Source: Manihot esculenta (taxonomy: Eukaryota; Streptophyta; Magnoliopsida; Malpighiales; Euphorbiaceae). Taken from it: a stretch of DNA of 64,000 nucleotides. Below the pieces are notes generated by a model. That model had not been told where the DNA came from, ran no database searches, and saw only the letters and a list, made by a program, of their open reading frames with translations. Position 1 is the first letter of the stretch; each line of letters opens with the position of its first letter. The translations under genes and the position numbers were made by a program. This document shows, one piece after another, positions 34,439 to 45,297 of the stretch. Location: NCBI RefSeq assembly GCF_001659605.2, contig NC_035173.2:10559065-10623064 (forward strand), written 5' to 3'.

Positions 34439-34559
34439 AGATCTTTCTCATATTTGATTTCTCTTTATTCTTTTACTATTTGCTTCTTTTATTGCTTTCA
34501 ATAGTTGTTTAATTGAATCAATCTCAAAACCCCCCATTTCACTTTCAGTCTATTTGCTT

Positions 34560-34790
34560 TCAATTAATTCTCGTTTCAATTAATTCTCATTTCAGTTTAT
34601 TTTGATTTTAGTTTATTTTGCTTTCAGTTTGTTTCGCTTTCAGTTTATTTCGCTTTCAGTTTATTTCGCTTTCAATTTATTTCTCTTTCAGTTTGTTTCG
34701 CTTTCAGTTTATTTCGCTTTCAATTTATTTTGCTTTTCGTTTATTTCGCTTTCAGTTTACTTCTCTTTCAGTTTATTTTTGTTTTAGTTA
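34560..34790 (+). repeat. 16-bp tandem repeat, CTTTCAGTTTATTTCG type
   Basis: About a dozen imperfect copies of a 16-bp pyrimidine-rich unit inside the Tat-like LTR. Each unit contains CTTTCAG or CTTTCAA, resembling a splice acceptor. The open frame across it (FISLSVYFAF-like repeats) is low complexity and not a gene. Confidence 0.85.
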
Positions 34791-34931
34791 ATTCTCTTGG
34801 TCTTGATAAGGAAAATAGATAAGTTTTCAATTCTCTGTGGATTCGATCATTTACCACTATCTGCAGTAGTAATATTGTTGATAACCGGAAACGTTATTTT
34901 TGACCGGCTTCGACAACCGCGAGTCATCTAC

Positions 34932-35032
34932 TGTCCTGTCATACTTGTCCAGACTTATGAGTTTGAACTTAGCGGGGAATGTCTCTATTAAAATCTCTTC
35001 TGAAAGAGGAAAGGCATCATTCAGGCCAAAAT
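34932..35032 (-). pseudogene. decayed Tat/Ogre-like gag, middle fragment
   Basis: Minus-strand reading gives FGLNDAFPLSEEILIE then AKFKLISLDKYD, the block that precedes the Retrotrans_gag core in Tat-type elements. It bridges 37226-37615 and 30150-31040 once the two LTR insertions are removed. Confidence 0.7.
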
Positions 35033-37220
35033 TGTAATACCCGGCTAGATCCTGGCATCGGAATCCCGACTTTCCGGCGGAATCTCTGTCAAAATCTGGA
35101 ATTCAAAGATGTCGGAGCCTTCTAGAAGGGTAAAATGTATTTTCTACAATGTTTTCACATGATTTTATGGTTTTAATGCAAAAGAAATTGAGTTTTGAAG
35201 AGAAAAGACCAAGGAGGGAAGAACCCAGGTTCGGCCGCCGAACCTCAAGTTTGGCCGCCGAACATGGGGTTGTTTAGGAAGCACGTTAAGCTGCCGAACG
35301 TGGTGGAGCTGTGGAAGCAGCTTTGGCCGCCGAAGGTGGTTGACCGACCACCTATAAAAGGCCCCCAGATCAAAAATGGGCGAGTTTTCTCCCCATTCTC
35401 GAGCTAAGGTGAGTTCATGCCCTCTTTTGGTTGATTTCATGTTCTTTCTTTAAATCTTTCAAGTTTTAACTAGTTTTAACTTGGGTTTTGAAGTTTTGAG
35501 CTTAAGATCAAGTTTTGGAGCTTGGAGACCCAAGGAGTTTGATTCCTCCCATCTCCAAGTTAGGGATCGCACCAACCCTTGATCTTCAAGAGGTAAGTGT
35601 AGATCCTTGCCTTCCTTTATGTTTTAATGAAGTTTTAAGAAGTTTTGATGCTTGTGTGTGGGTAGATGTGCATGTTAAGGTTTATGTGGGTTTTATGCCC
35701 AATGTTTGTTTATGTGATGTTATGTTGGAGGTTTAAGCTAGTTTATGCCCTATATGCATGTGGGAGTGTGTATGCATGTTTGGGAGAGAGCATGTGAGGT
35801 TTTGGGTTGTTTTGGAAGGTTTGGGAGGCTGTGTGTGCATGAGAAGACCGAGTTCTGCCATTCTGGAAGAACTCAGGTTCGGCAGCCGAAGGCACTTTCG
35901 GCTGCCGAACCTGCCGGTGGAGGCAAGCTTTTGGCTGCCGAACCCTACCCCCGAAAGTTGGACTTTCGACTCTTGAGGGGAGTTTCAGCCGCCGAAGGTG
36001 CCGCCGAACATGCATGAGTTTCATCTTTGGAAGGGACTTTCGGCCGCCGAAGGTGCCGCCGAAAGTGGCTGAGTTTCGGTTCTAGAGGGACTTTCGGCCG
36101 CCAAACCTGCCGCCGAAAGTGCCCTATCCAGCCTTCCTTTGCATGATTTCTATGATTGTTTTATGATGTTTTAGGGGGTTTTTGGGGAGTTATTTAGAGT
36201 CTTGTTAGAGTGTGTTTGGTCCCTCATTTAAGTCCACCTGTGTAGGATCGAACCCGAGGAACTAAGGAGGCCAGCAGTGTTAACTGTTGCAGAGTCAGTC
36301 CAGCGTTTGCCAGAGGTGAGTAGAACTAACTCAAATGTTTTAAGCATATTCACGCATCATGAATACCATGTATATATAATAGGTTGTATTAGACTTCACG
36401 AAGATGTTGCATTGCATAATTTGCTGTTGTTGTGGATGAACCGAGGCGACCCACTAGCCCTAGTTGTGATATGTTAATGAAGTCCTGAGGAGCCCCACCG
36501 AGGGCCGGGCACTATGATATGTTAATGAAGTCCTGAGGAGCCCCACCGAGGGCCGGGCACCATGATGTTACAGAAGTCCTGAGGAGCTCCTACAAGGGCC
36601 GGGCACAGAGCAGAGGGAGTTTTGGGTCATGTCCATCCGTGATGTGAATTGTTTGTGCTGTGACACATTCCATAAAAGCATATTTTATTATAATGTTTAT
36701 TGTTCTGCTCACTGGGCTTTTTAGCTCACCCATTTCCCCTAACCCCCAGGCTTGCAGGTCAGAGGTAGATCGGGAAGTCTCAGAGGTTAAAGTTCTGTTT
36801 ATGTAATAGATTAGTAGTGGACATGTATTGTAAAATAACGTAATGTAATGTAAAGTAGAGTAATGTTTTATGGTTTAGTATTGTGCTTAGCCCTTATAGT
36901 AGTGTTAATCCCTTTTTGCACATGATCTTGATGTAAAATGTTTTATGTTTATGGTATGCATGAACCAAACTTGAGGCATGAGATGTTCACCACACTAGAG
37001 TATTTGATGAGGACTCTAGTGGAGGTTTTATGTTTATTGTCATGATGCATGCCAGGTCAGGTTTTGGTTTGTGATATGTTTAAAGTTTTATGTTAATGTT
37101 GATCATGTATGGGATTACACCAGTTGTACAGGATGCATAGTAGGCTTGCTACGGGTTCCGGCGACCTTAAGCCGATCTGAATCCTAGCGCCGGTAGCGGT
37201 CCGGTTTCCGGATCGTTACA
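35033..37220 (+). repeat. solo LTR (Gypsy family)
   Basis: 2188 bp, flanked by AAAAT on both sides (35028-35032, 37221-37225). Contains TATAAAAG (about 35352), CTAAG/GTGAGTTC near 35408, AGAG/GTAAGTG near 35592, the palindrome array (35875-36120), CTGTGTAG near 36245, AGAG/GTGAGTAG near 36315, three cassette units AGTCCTGAGGAGC...GGCCGGGCAC (36480-36610) and an 8-bp stem ACTAGAGT...ACTCTAGT (36994-37020). Confidence 0.95.
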
Positions 37221-37225
37221 AAAAT

Positions 37226-37615
37226 CCTCTTTCTGCTCCTTCTGATACCTTTAAATAGCCCGTATCAGCTTTCAATTGACGTCCTTTGGAGCATCATCTG
37301 ATGACTCCTCTTCCTCAAACTCGGCCTTCCCTTTGGATCACGTCTGGATCGCCTCTTTCTGAGTCCTTAGGGTATTAACGAATGCTTCCTCTCTTCCCTT
37401 GGGAGCCATGAAAGATATCTCCCCTGAGCTTTGTATTGCTTGAGAGCAACCTGCAACTTTTTTATGTATTGGAGCATTTGCTTATTACTCAGATTATTGA
37501 AATCGGCTTTGTTGACCATAAAGAGTGTGTTTTGTTCATTGTTAGGAGTGAAAAAAATGATAATGCCTTCATTGTTAGCAACAACTTTAGTAGCAGCTCG
37601 TGAATTATCGGTCAT
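37226..37615 (-). pseudogene. decayed Tat/Ogre-like gag, N-terminal part
   Basis: Minus-strand ATG at 37615 opens MTDNSRAATKVVANNEG, followed by a glutamine/lysine-rich segment and, further down, an acidic FEEEESSDDAP stretch. This matches the start of a retrotransposon gag whose core is at 34932-35032 and 30150-31040. Stops occur below 37367. A functional element would have continued into pol toward lower coordinates, where element 3 now sits. Confidence 0.65.
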
Positions 37616-38180
37616 TTCGAGAGAGAGAAAAGAGAGATTTTTTTTTAAAGAAAAATGGGATAAGAGACCGGTTTTAATTCAAATAAACAGAGAGAATTCA
37701 ATGGATTCCTAGCAATGGAATCAAATAATGTGGCCAAAATAGAGTTATGTTGTAATTGGTTAATCCTGCAAGAAAGAAAATGTGAGATGGTTAACGCCTA
37801 CGGCAGGCACTTCGACGCTCAAGTCAATAAACTGAATAATAGGGCAAGTATAAGGATTTTCTTAAAATTCAAGAGTAACTATGTAAGAATTGTATATTTT
37901 TGTCTCTGTGGTCCTTAGCTTTTGTACTGTAAAAAGATAGAGTTAATTATAGCATTCCTTGAAAATTTGGCTGGTACCGACTAATTAATAGAAGATCCCA
38001 CCGGCTAATTGATTGGTGATTTCGTGATTACAAACATAATGGAATCTACTAGATCATACATGCTAATGGTAACTTTATGTGAAAATTCAACTTATTCAGG
38101 TGTACCGAGTACTACGGTATCCGAATATTCTTTTTCATAGGTGAGACCGAGTATCGGCTCATCAAACTCTTATCATATAA
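37616..38180 (-). repeat. probable leader and LTR remnant of the Tat/Ogre-like element
   Basis: On the minus strand, upstream of the gag start, there is a block TTGACTTGAGCGTCGAAGTG (about 37810-37830 on the plus strand). I know this type of block from the 3' part of LTRs of Tat-lineage elements. The region up to about 38180 is LTR-like, with TGATGAGCCGATACTCGG as a possible LTR start. Boundaries are uncertain. Confidence 0.45.
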
Positions 38181-38987
38181 CTTGTTTATAGTGACAACTC
38201 ATAAGTTATTTTAGACGATTATTGTGTAATATCAATAATTTAATTTTTTTTATTAAAAAAATTTTCTATAACCATTTTTTTTAAACATTAAAAAAATTTA
38301 TAAAAGTAATTTCTTTGAGTTTGCTCATTATATTTTGAATTTAGTTTCTTATTTTAATTTGATCGCACAATTAGTTCTTTCCATCTATATTTACTATTAG
38401 TATTTTAAGATAAAATACTATATAATTTTTATATATTATTGTAATTATTTATAGTTTCACCTCTTAATTTTGCAATTATTCATAATTTTATCTATTAATT
38501 TTATTTCTTTATTTTTCTGTTAAAGGAGAGAGGGATAGATAGAAAAGGGAGAGATAAAAAGATGAATATCGAAGATAAAATTCAATTAATTATAAAATTG
38601 AGAGATAAATTTTTAAATAATTATAATATTTGAGTATTAAATGATAAATTAATTTTAAAGTAATTGAAAAATGGATAAAATGTCTAAATATTATGAAAGT
38701 AAAATTGATAGACTAAATAGTTTAATTTTTAAAATATAAAATTAAATAATATTCTGAAATTAAATAGTAAATTTTTTAATTTATTTTAAATAACTCATAC
38801 AATTATAAAAAAAAATTATATAATTATATAATGAATAATATATTTACATATCAACATTGAAATAAAGGATTTTGATTTAATGTTAATATATATATAATGT
38901 ACATTGTGAATTTGAAAAACATAGTGCAAAAAGCACTTTGTCAGGAGGTTTTGATGTTAGTTTTGTACAGAGGCTCTTCTAAAATCG
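38181..38987. other. AT-rich intergenic DNA, no gene seen
   Basis: Very AT-rich, rich in TAATTT and ATATAT runs, stops in all frames. Nothing supported. Confidence 0.7.
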
Positions 38988-38996
38988 TAGCAGAAG

Positions 38997-39462
38997 GTAG
39001 GGGTGAGCATTCGGTCGGTTCGGTTTAAAATTAAATCAAATCGAATAAATCACAAATTGAAATTTTAGTGTTTATGAAAACTAAATCGAACTGATTTTGA
39101 TCAGAAATCGAATCAAATCGAACCAGTCTGATTCAGTTCGATTCAATTTAGTTTGATCGGTTTCGATTTTTAATAATTTTTTTATTTTTTTCACTTTTTT
39201 TAGTATTTACAAATTTAATTAAAATATTTTAATCTTAATATGATTTAATTTCTCAATATTATTGAAAAAACATATTATTATCACTAATCGGTTTGGTTCG
39301 ATTTTTTTGATTTTTTTTATTAAAATTGAATCGAACCGAAATAACCAAAATTTCTGAAATTAAAAATTGAACCAAACCGAAATGTTTAAAAAATCGAATT
39401 AAATTTTTAAATCGATTCAATTCGATCAATTTTTTCAATTTAAACTGAATACTGCTCAATCC
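38997..39462. mobile_element. MITE, probably Mutator-like, 466 bp
   Basis: A 9-bp direct repeat TAGCAGAAG flanks it (38988-38996 and 39463-39471). Its ends are imperfect inverted repeats: GGGGTGAGCATTCGGTCGG on the left, and GGATTGAGCAGTATTCAG on the right read in reverse. The inside is full of AATCGAA and CGGTTTGG-like AT-rich repeats on both strands. No transposase. A 9-bp duplication is typical of Mutator-like elements. Confidence 0.75.
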
Positions 39463-39471
39463 TAGCAGAAG

Positions 39472-41227
39472 AATACTCTCTCATTGTTATTAATGCTCGC
39501 AAGGGAACTTTATTTCAACCTGACATGCTTAGCAAACCGATTAGCACAAGATTTGGCCGATCTGTTAATATAAGATACCAAAATTGAAGGGAATAGAGCT
39601 AATAAGGATTTAAATTGAAATTTTAAATAGAATTAGTTATTTAAAATGAAATTGAAAAATTATTTCTATTTAAATTTTATTTAATAAATTTTAAGTAAAA
39701 ATTTTATTAGGAAGAAATTACAGTTAAAAAGTTCAATTTAAAACTCTTATTTAATTAGTAATCAATTATTAATGGAGAAATAGAATTTTATCTAATAAGT
39801 TGTAAGTAAATTTTTTATTAGAAAGAAAATATAGTTAAAAAATTTAATTTTAAATTTTTATTTAACTAGTAACTAATTATAAAAGGAAAAAACTTTGTAA
39901 ATTAACCAAATTAAGTGGTTAAGTTGGTGACTACATTAAAGAGAAATAAAAAATAATTAATGATAATAAATTATTTTTTATATTAGTAAATTTATTATGA
40001 AGTAGATTTACATCAAATCATATTAATTTTTATATTTTTTATTATTTATTAGCAATTATTGCAACGATTTCTAAATTATTCAACACGGGGCAGTAAACAA
40101 ATTGTAATAATTGTAATCATGTGAATCCAATTTCACTTTTTTGTTTTTTTTTTTTGAAATAGAGGGTTGGAGGAGTCGAACCGTAGATCTTTCAAGACTA
40201 CAGGATACACTTTTCACCAGGATAAGTCTTGGAGTGCTCCAATTTCACCTATTTACCATTAAAGATTTTATATTTTACTCCCACTAATGGCTCCAATCAA
40301 GATCAAATTTTAAGGTTAAATTCTTAAATCATCATAAGTTTAAAATTGTTTATATTTATATTTTTTGTGCTATTCTTACATTATCAGACTTAATAATGAA
40401 CTATAATTTTTTAAAAATATAAAATTTTCAATTTAATTAATTCATTAAAAAGTTGAACCTGACTCTTTTTTATTATTATTTATTAGGGTAATTCATCATG
40501 TTATTTTACTGTTGACAAAAAAAAAATTAACCTCTTTAAAATTTATGATTACTACTCTTAATAATATATTCTTAAGAATTGAACTTTCTTACTTTTTTTT
40601 CACATCCCAATTCCATTTAAGTGATTATTGAATCTAATTATAATTCAAAAGTCCCTCCCGTTGAATTTTAATACTGTTATCATTAATTTTATTATACAGA
40701 CTAACGGTAATATTGTTGAACTTAATGATTTTAAAATTATACTTTCAAAATCACAGTGACTATTTAGTATATTTTTGAAAGTATAAGGATTGAATAATAA
40801 TTTTTCTAAATAAGAAAGTATATATATATTGTTTTGTCATTCATTTAACCTGACCCCAGACCAGGAAAAGGGAGAGAGGTGATGTTTGAAACTTTGAGCT
40901 AAAAGGTAGTAAAGGACAGGCAGAAATTAATCACAAACTTAAAAGCCTACAGTAATTTTGTTTGAAAAACCAATGTAGTTTGTACATGTTGGTTGGCTAG
41001 TTGGCCAATTTTTTCTTTTTCTATAACTATACCTATATTAATCTGTTGTAGAAATTAATTTATATTCGTATTAAATAACTTTAGTAAAAATTAAAATATT
41101 TTAGCGATTACTCGTTTCATCTATTATGAGAGTTAAACTCTTATCTCGTCTAAATATGTTAAACTACTCAATTCAATACTCATTGATTTTAACTAACGGT
41201 ATTTATTAGATTGCATAAAGTAAGGAC
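39472..41227. other. AT-rich intergenic DNA upstream of the peroxidase
   Basis: No gene seen. At 40160-40240 a more GC-rich piece (GGAGTCGAACCGTAGATC and CCAGGATAAGTCTTGGAG) looks like an old dispersed repeat; it does not fold as a tRNA in my reading. The last few hundred bases should hold the peroxidase promoter. Confidence 0.6.
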
Positions 41228-41234
41228 TATAAAT
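41228..41234 (+). promoter_or_regulatory. TATA box of the peroxidase gene
   Basis: TATAAAT about 100 bp upstream of the ATG at 41335, giving an expected 5' leader of some 70 bases. Confidence 0.6.
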
Positions 41235-41334
41235 CTTTATCTAATGTATAGGGTCCATCACCGACACTAATAAACAGAAAAAAACTTCTATCTTCTGATA
41301 TCTGAACAAGCTTCCAATCATTCCAACCAAAAAC

Positions 41335-42485
41335 ATGGGAAAGCTGAGTTGTTTTGGGATACTTGTCTTTGCATTTTTAGCTTATATAGCCTCAACTGAA
41401 GCTCAACTTCAAATGGGTTTTTATTCTCAAAGCTGCCCAAGAGCTGAGCAAATTGTACAAGATTTTGTTAACCAGCACATCCATAATGCTCCATCACTTG
41501 CAGCTACCATCATTAGAATGCATTTCCATGATTGCTTTGTCAGGGTAAATTAATCTCTCCATTGCTTGTTTCCCTTTCTGTTTCTTGATCCAAGTTAATT
41601 ATATTTTGGTTTAACTTTCAGGGTTGTGATGGGTCTGTGCTTATAAATTCAACATCAAACAATCAAGCTGAAAAAGCTGCAATTCCAAATCTAACTCTAA
41701 GAGGCTTTGATTTCATTGATAGAGTTAAGAGCTTGCTTGAAGAAGAGTGCCCTGGTGTAGTCTCCTGTGCAGATGTTATTGCTTTGGTTGCCAGGGACTC
41801 CATTGTTGCTACTGTAAGAGAACTACTCAAATCAGTTTCCAAAATTAACTCCAACCTATTAAAAATTTTTGTTGATTTTCTTGTTTTTGTTTCTGGGTTC
41901 CAACAGGGTGGTCCTTCCTGGAGAGTTCCAACGGGAAGAAGAGATGGAACAATCTCAAATGCTTCAGAAGCCCTGGCAAGCATCCCAGCTCCGACGAGCA
42001 ACTTCACCAATCTCCAGAGACTTTTTGGCAATGTGGGCCTGGACTTGAAAGACTTGGTGTTGCTTTCAGGCGCACACACAATCGGAGTAGCTCATTGTCC
42101 AGCATTTTCAAATCGCCTGTACAATTTCACAGGCGTAGGAGATCAGGATCCTGCTCTGGATAGTGAATATGCAGCAAATCTCAAGGCAAGGAAGTGCACA
42201 ACTCCTAATGATAATACCACAATTGTTGAGATGGATCCTGGAAGTCGGAAAACTTTTGATCTCAGTTATTATTCTAATTTGATCAAGAGAAGAGGACTTT
42301 TCCGATCAGATTCTGTCTTGACTACAAACTCTGATACGTTGAGTATAATCAACCAGCTGCTCAGTGGTTCACTGCAGTATTTCTTTGATGAATTTGCTGC
42401 TTCCATGGAGAAAATGGGTAGAATCAATGTCAAAACTGGCTCTGCTGGTGAGATTAGGAAGCTGTGTTCAGTGGTGAACAGCTGA
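41335..42485 (+). CDS. class III peroxidase, secreted (peroxidase 3-like), three exons
   Basis: Heme peroxidase of the plant secretory class III (EC 1.11.1.7), using hydrogen peroxide to oxidise phenolics in the cell wall or apoplast. Exons by GT-AG rules: 41335-41544, 41622-41813, 41907-42485, giving 326 residues. A signal peptide ends at about Ala23, so the mature protein starts QLQMGFY. The distal site is Arg61/His65 in [10 protein letters not shown]; the proximal heme ligand is His191 in LSGAHTIG; eight or more cysteines are kept. The C-terminal [14 protein letters not shown] and [13 protein letters not shown] blocks closely recall Arabidopsis PRX3 (RCI3). All catalytic residues are present, so it should be functional. 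Many family genes have three introns; here the third is absent. Intron 2 (93 bp) has no stop in frame. Confidence 0.95.
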
Positions 42486-43535
42486 ATAAGGGATTTATTA
42501 TTATTATTATTGTTTATTAGTGTTCCTGGTTTGGTTGTTTTGGCTTTGAATGAACTTTGTCTAATCTCTTTAGAGATTAGCAAATGATAAAGTTATTTAT
42601 TTGAATATGTGGTTTTTAAGTTTGTTTTTAATTAATTATGTGGCTATTTTGAAAAATTAATTTTATAATTTGGGGAAGAACTTGTCTGCACCCGTTATTA
42701 ATTCAAATTATCAATTAATTTTGGTTTGTTGCAATAATCTCATCCTTATTTTTAAAATATATTTTAATTAAAATAATAATATAGTTATTTTTCTTTAGAT
42801 TAATTTAGAAAGATTTAGAATTATTTTTCTATTATAAATGTGTTCTTAATTTTATGTTTAATAATTATAGAAATACATTATAATAAGAGGAAAATAAAGA
42901 CAATGAAATGAAATGGTGAAAATAGATAATGAAAACAAGTAAATAAAATGAGAAACAAATAATTCGAATGAAGGAAAACAGAGAAAATGAAAAAAATAAT
43001 AATAAAATGAATTAAAAAATTAGTGTTAACAAATATATAATGCAATTTACTAATGAATTTCTCGTAGGAAAGCATAAAAGTATAAAAGTAGACATTGTTA
43101 TATTCAAATGGGTTTAACCGCTTTAGAGAAATAACTTGATTCCTTTATACTAAAAGAAGAAATAATCTTAATTTTTATAAAATTAAAAAAAATATATATC
43201 AATCAAATAAATAGAATTTTAATTTTTTTAAAAAAAATTTATAATTTTTTAATTAAATTATTCCCATGTCATAATTCAAAATTAATTATTGAATTTTCGT
43301 AATTGTTATTTCAAATTTAAAATGGTTTTCAAGATTGCCTCTTGTAACAAGCAATTGCAAATTTATTAAAAATAGAAACTTATCTCTTTTTTAAAATTTA
43401 ACTAAATACCATTATGGTGGAATATAGATTTTCATTATTTTCTATATCTAGTAAAACCATAGACTAAGTATTATAATGGCGACAGGCAATAGCAGGCCTT
43501 TGGCTCCCAATAGGTTCCTTATCTCCACATAATGT
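42486..43535. other. 3' flank of the peroxidase and intergenic DNA
   Basis: Contains the peroxidase 3' untranslated region (TTATTATTATT at 42497 on, AATGAA-like poly(A) signals near 42548), then AT-rich DNA. From about 43440 the composition rises toward the Copia LTR. No gene seen. Confidence 0.6.
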
Positions 43536-44289
43536 TGTGGAAGGATACAATCGCCTGACTAGACGATCATTTGGTCGACTATTTGTTCAATGAGACCTGA
43601 TCGATTTAATAAATAACCGTGATGATTAGGTGGTCAAGCGAGATGACAAGATGATCATTTGAAAAGAAGGATACTATCTAGCTTAGATGACACGACGAGA
43701 TGAGTGTAGACCTGATGACTTGAGATGAGGTGTGTAAACCTGATGACCTGAAACAAAGTGTAATCTGAGACAAGGTGTAGACCTGACGATCTGGACGAGG
43801 TGTAAACCTAAAAGCCTGGACAACTTGGTGGACGACCAAACGAGGCATAGACCTAACGACCTGAACGAGGTGTACACCTGACAACCTAGATGACCTAGTG
43901 GACAACCAGATGACCAGGCGAGATGTAGGAGTGACTTAGTGACCGACCTAATGTCACCTACTAATGACGGACGATAGGACGACTTAATGAGTAAATGGTC
44001 AGATCAACAATCAAATGGTCGGACCACTTAGTGGATAGTGCATAGCCTGATGAGCAATGTAATAACCTAATTAAACTGGACCATATTATTTTACGCTTAT
44101 ATTATTTTTGTAAAAGGACATAATTTAGTTTAGCTTAGATTCTCTAAAGATTTTATTCTTCTGAATTCTTCTAGTTCATGTTGTGCATGTGGGTTAAAGC
44201 CTATGGATGAGTATAAATAGTCTTTCTTGTACATAATAAAAGATACTCAATATACAAAAAAGTATTATTCATTTTACTCTCTTTTAACA
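43536..44289 (+). repeat. Copia 5' LTR with degenerate 25-bp repeats
   Basis: Starts TGTGGAAGGATACAATC and ends CTCTTTTAACA; 754 bp. The middle (43690-43935) is a run of imperfect units like GTGTAGACCTGACGACCTGG. A TATA-like GAGTATAAATAG lies near 44210. The corresponding 3' LTR has the same layout at 57959-58720. Confidence 0.85.
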
Positions 44290-44301
44290 TGATATCAGAG
44301 C
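44290..44301 (+). other. primer binding site of the Copia element
   Basis: TGATATCAGAGC follows the LTR directly and matches the 3' end complement of initiator tRNA-Met with one change. Confidence 0.75.
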
Positions 44302-44370
44302 ATGCGAGTTTCTAGGGTTAGAATTTGATAAAGGTTGTGACCTTCCCTCCACTTAATCCATTTTGCTAGA

Positions 44371-45297
44371 ATGCAAGGATATGAAGGAATGACAGATCCA
44401 ATGCCCATAGTAGAAACTAAAGCGTCTGATTCAAGAAAGAATAAAGAGCATGCAGTGGACACGGTAAATGGTGATCCGTTCTGCCTACAATCATCGAACC
44501 ATCTAGATATGATTTTGGTTTCAGCTTTACTAATAAGGAGTAGAAATTTTAAATCTTGGAATAGAGCTATGAGAATAGCACTAGGAGCCAAGCAGAAGTT
44601 AGGCTTTATCGATGACGTTGTTCTGATGCCGAGTAAAGATAATGAATTCTTTTAAAAATGGAAAAGATGTGACTATATGGTCACATCTTGGATTTTGAAC
44701 TCAATTTCGAAAGGTCTAGTAGATGGTTTCATATATAAAGCATCTTTGAAAGATTTATGGTGTGAAATTACAGAGAGATTTGGAGAGAGTAATGGCACCC
44801 AAATATAAGAATTACATAGACAAATTTCTCTCATCTCTAAAGAAAATTCTCTTTTTTTTTTACTTCACCCGTCTAAAAAGACTGTGGGATGAGTTAGAGT
44901 GTATAGAAGTTTTACCTCCATGTTCTTGTGGAGCGTGCAAAGCAAAAGATGATATGAACAATGGGAATAGACTCATGCAATTCTTGATAGGATTAAATGA
45001 GAATTTTGATTCTGTGAGAGACCAAGTTTTAGTTCTTGACCTCCTATCGTCCATAAACCGAACATATTCTATGGCCCTAAAGTATGAATCTCAAAAAAAG
45101 ATTTTGAACAAAAGAAACCCTGAATTCAATGAAATCTTGTTGTTGTTTAATCAGTCACAAAAGGGAAAACAAAAAAGTATGATCCAAAAAAGGGGCACTG
45201 TAATCATTATAATATGAATGGTGGTCATGTTAGGGATAGTTGTTTCAAAACTAATAGGATATCCTGACTGATTCAAGAACAAAAACAAGATTAGAGG
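44371..45297 (+). pseudogene. Copia gag remnant
   Basis: The frame from ATG 44371 reads a Copia-type gag N-terminus (PFCLQSSNHLDMILVSALL, then SWNRAMRIALGAKQKLGFID) to a stop at 44653. Homology continues after stops and shifts through LWDELECIE and PPCSCGACK (about 44885-44945) to a decayed zinc-knuckle region near 45200. It is cut at 45297 by the Gypsy composite. Confidence 0.85.

Larger units (their letters stand above)
31041..34926 (+). repeat. Tat/Ogre-like solo LTR, interrupted by a Gypsy solo LTR
   Basis: Begins TGATAGAGCATATTTTAGTCC and ends CGCGAGTCA, flanked by TCTGC (31036-31040) and TCTAC (34927-34931), a target duplication with one change. The 3' part has the CTGTGGATTCGA and GACCGGCTTCGACAACC blocks characteristic of such LTRs. 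The LTR itself is about 1.7 kb (31041-32275 plus 34444-34926). It inserted in the minus-strand gag described at 30150-31040. No gene seen inside. Confidence 0.8.

Noticed and set aside
34602..34787. 61-codon open frame rich in Phe, Ser and Leu
   Set aside because: Translation of a 16-bp tandem repeat in an LTR.
40160..40240. tRNA-like GGAGTCGAACC region
   Set aside because: No cloverleaf with anticodon arm and acceptor stem could be found; it resembles an old dispersed repeat.
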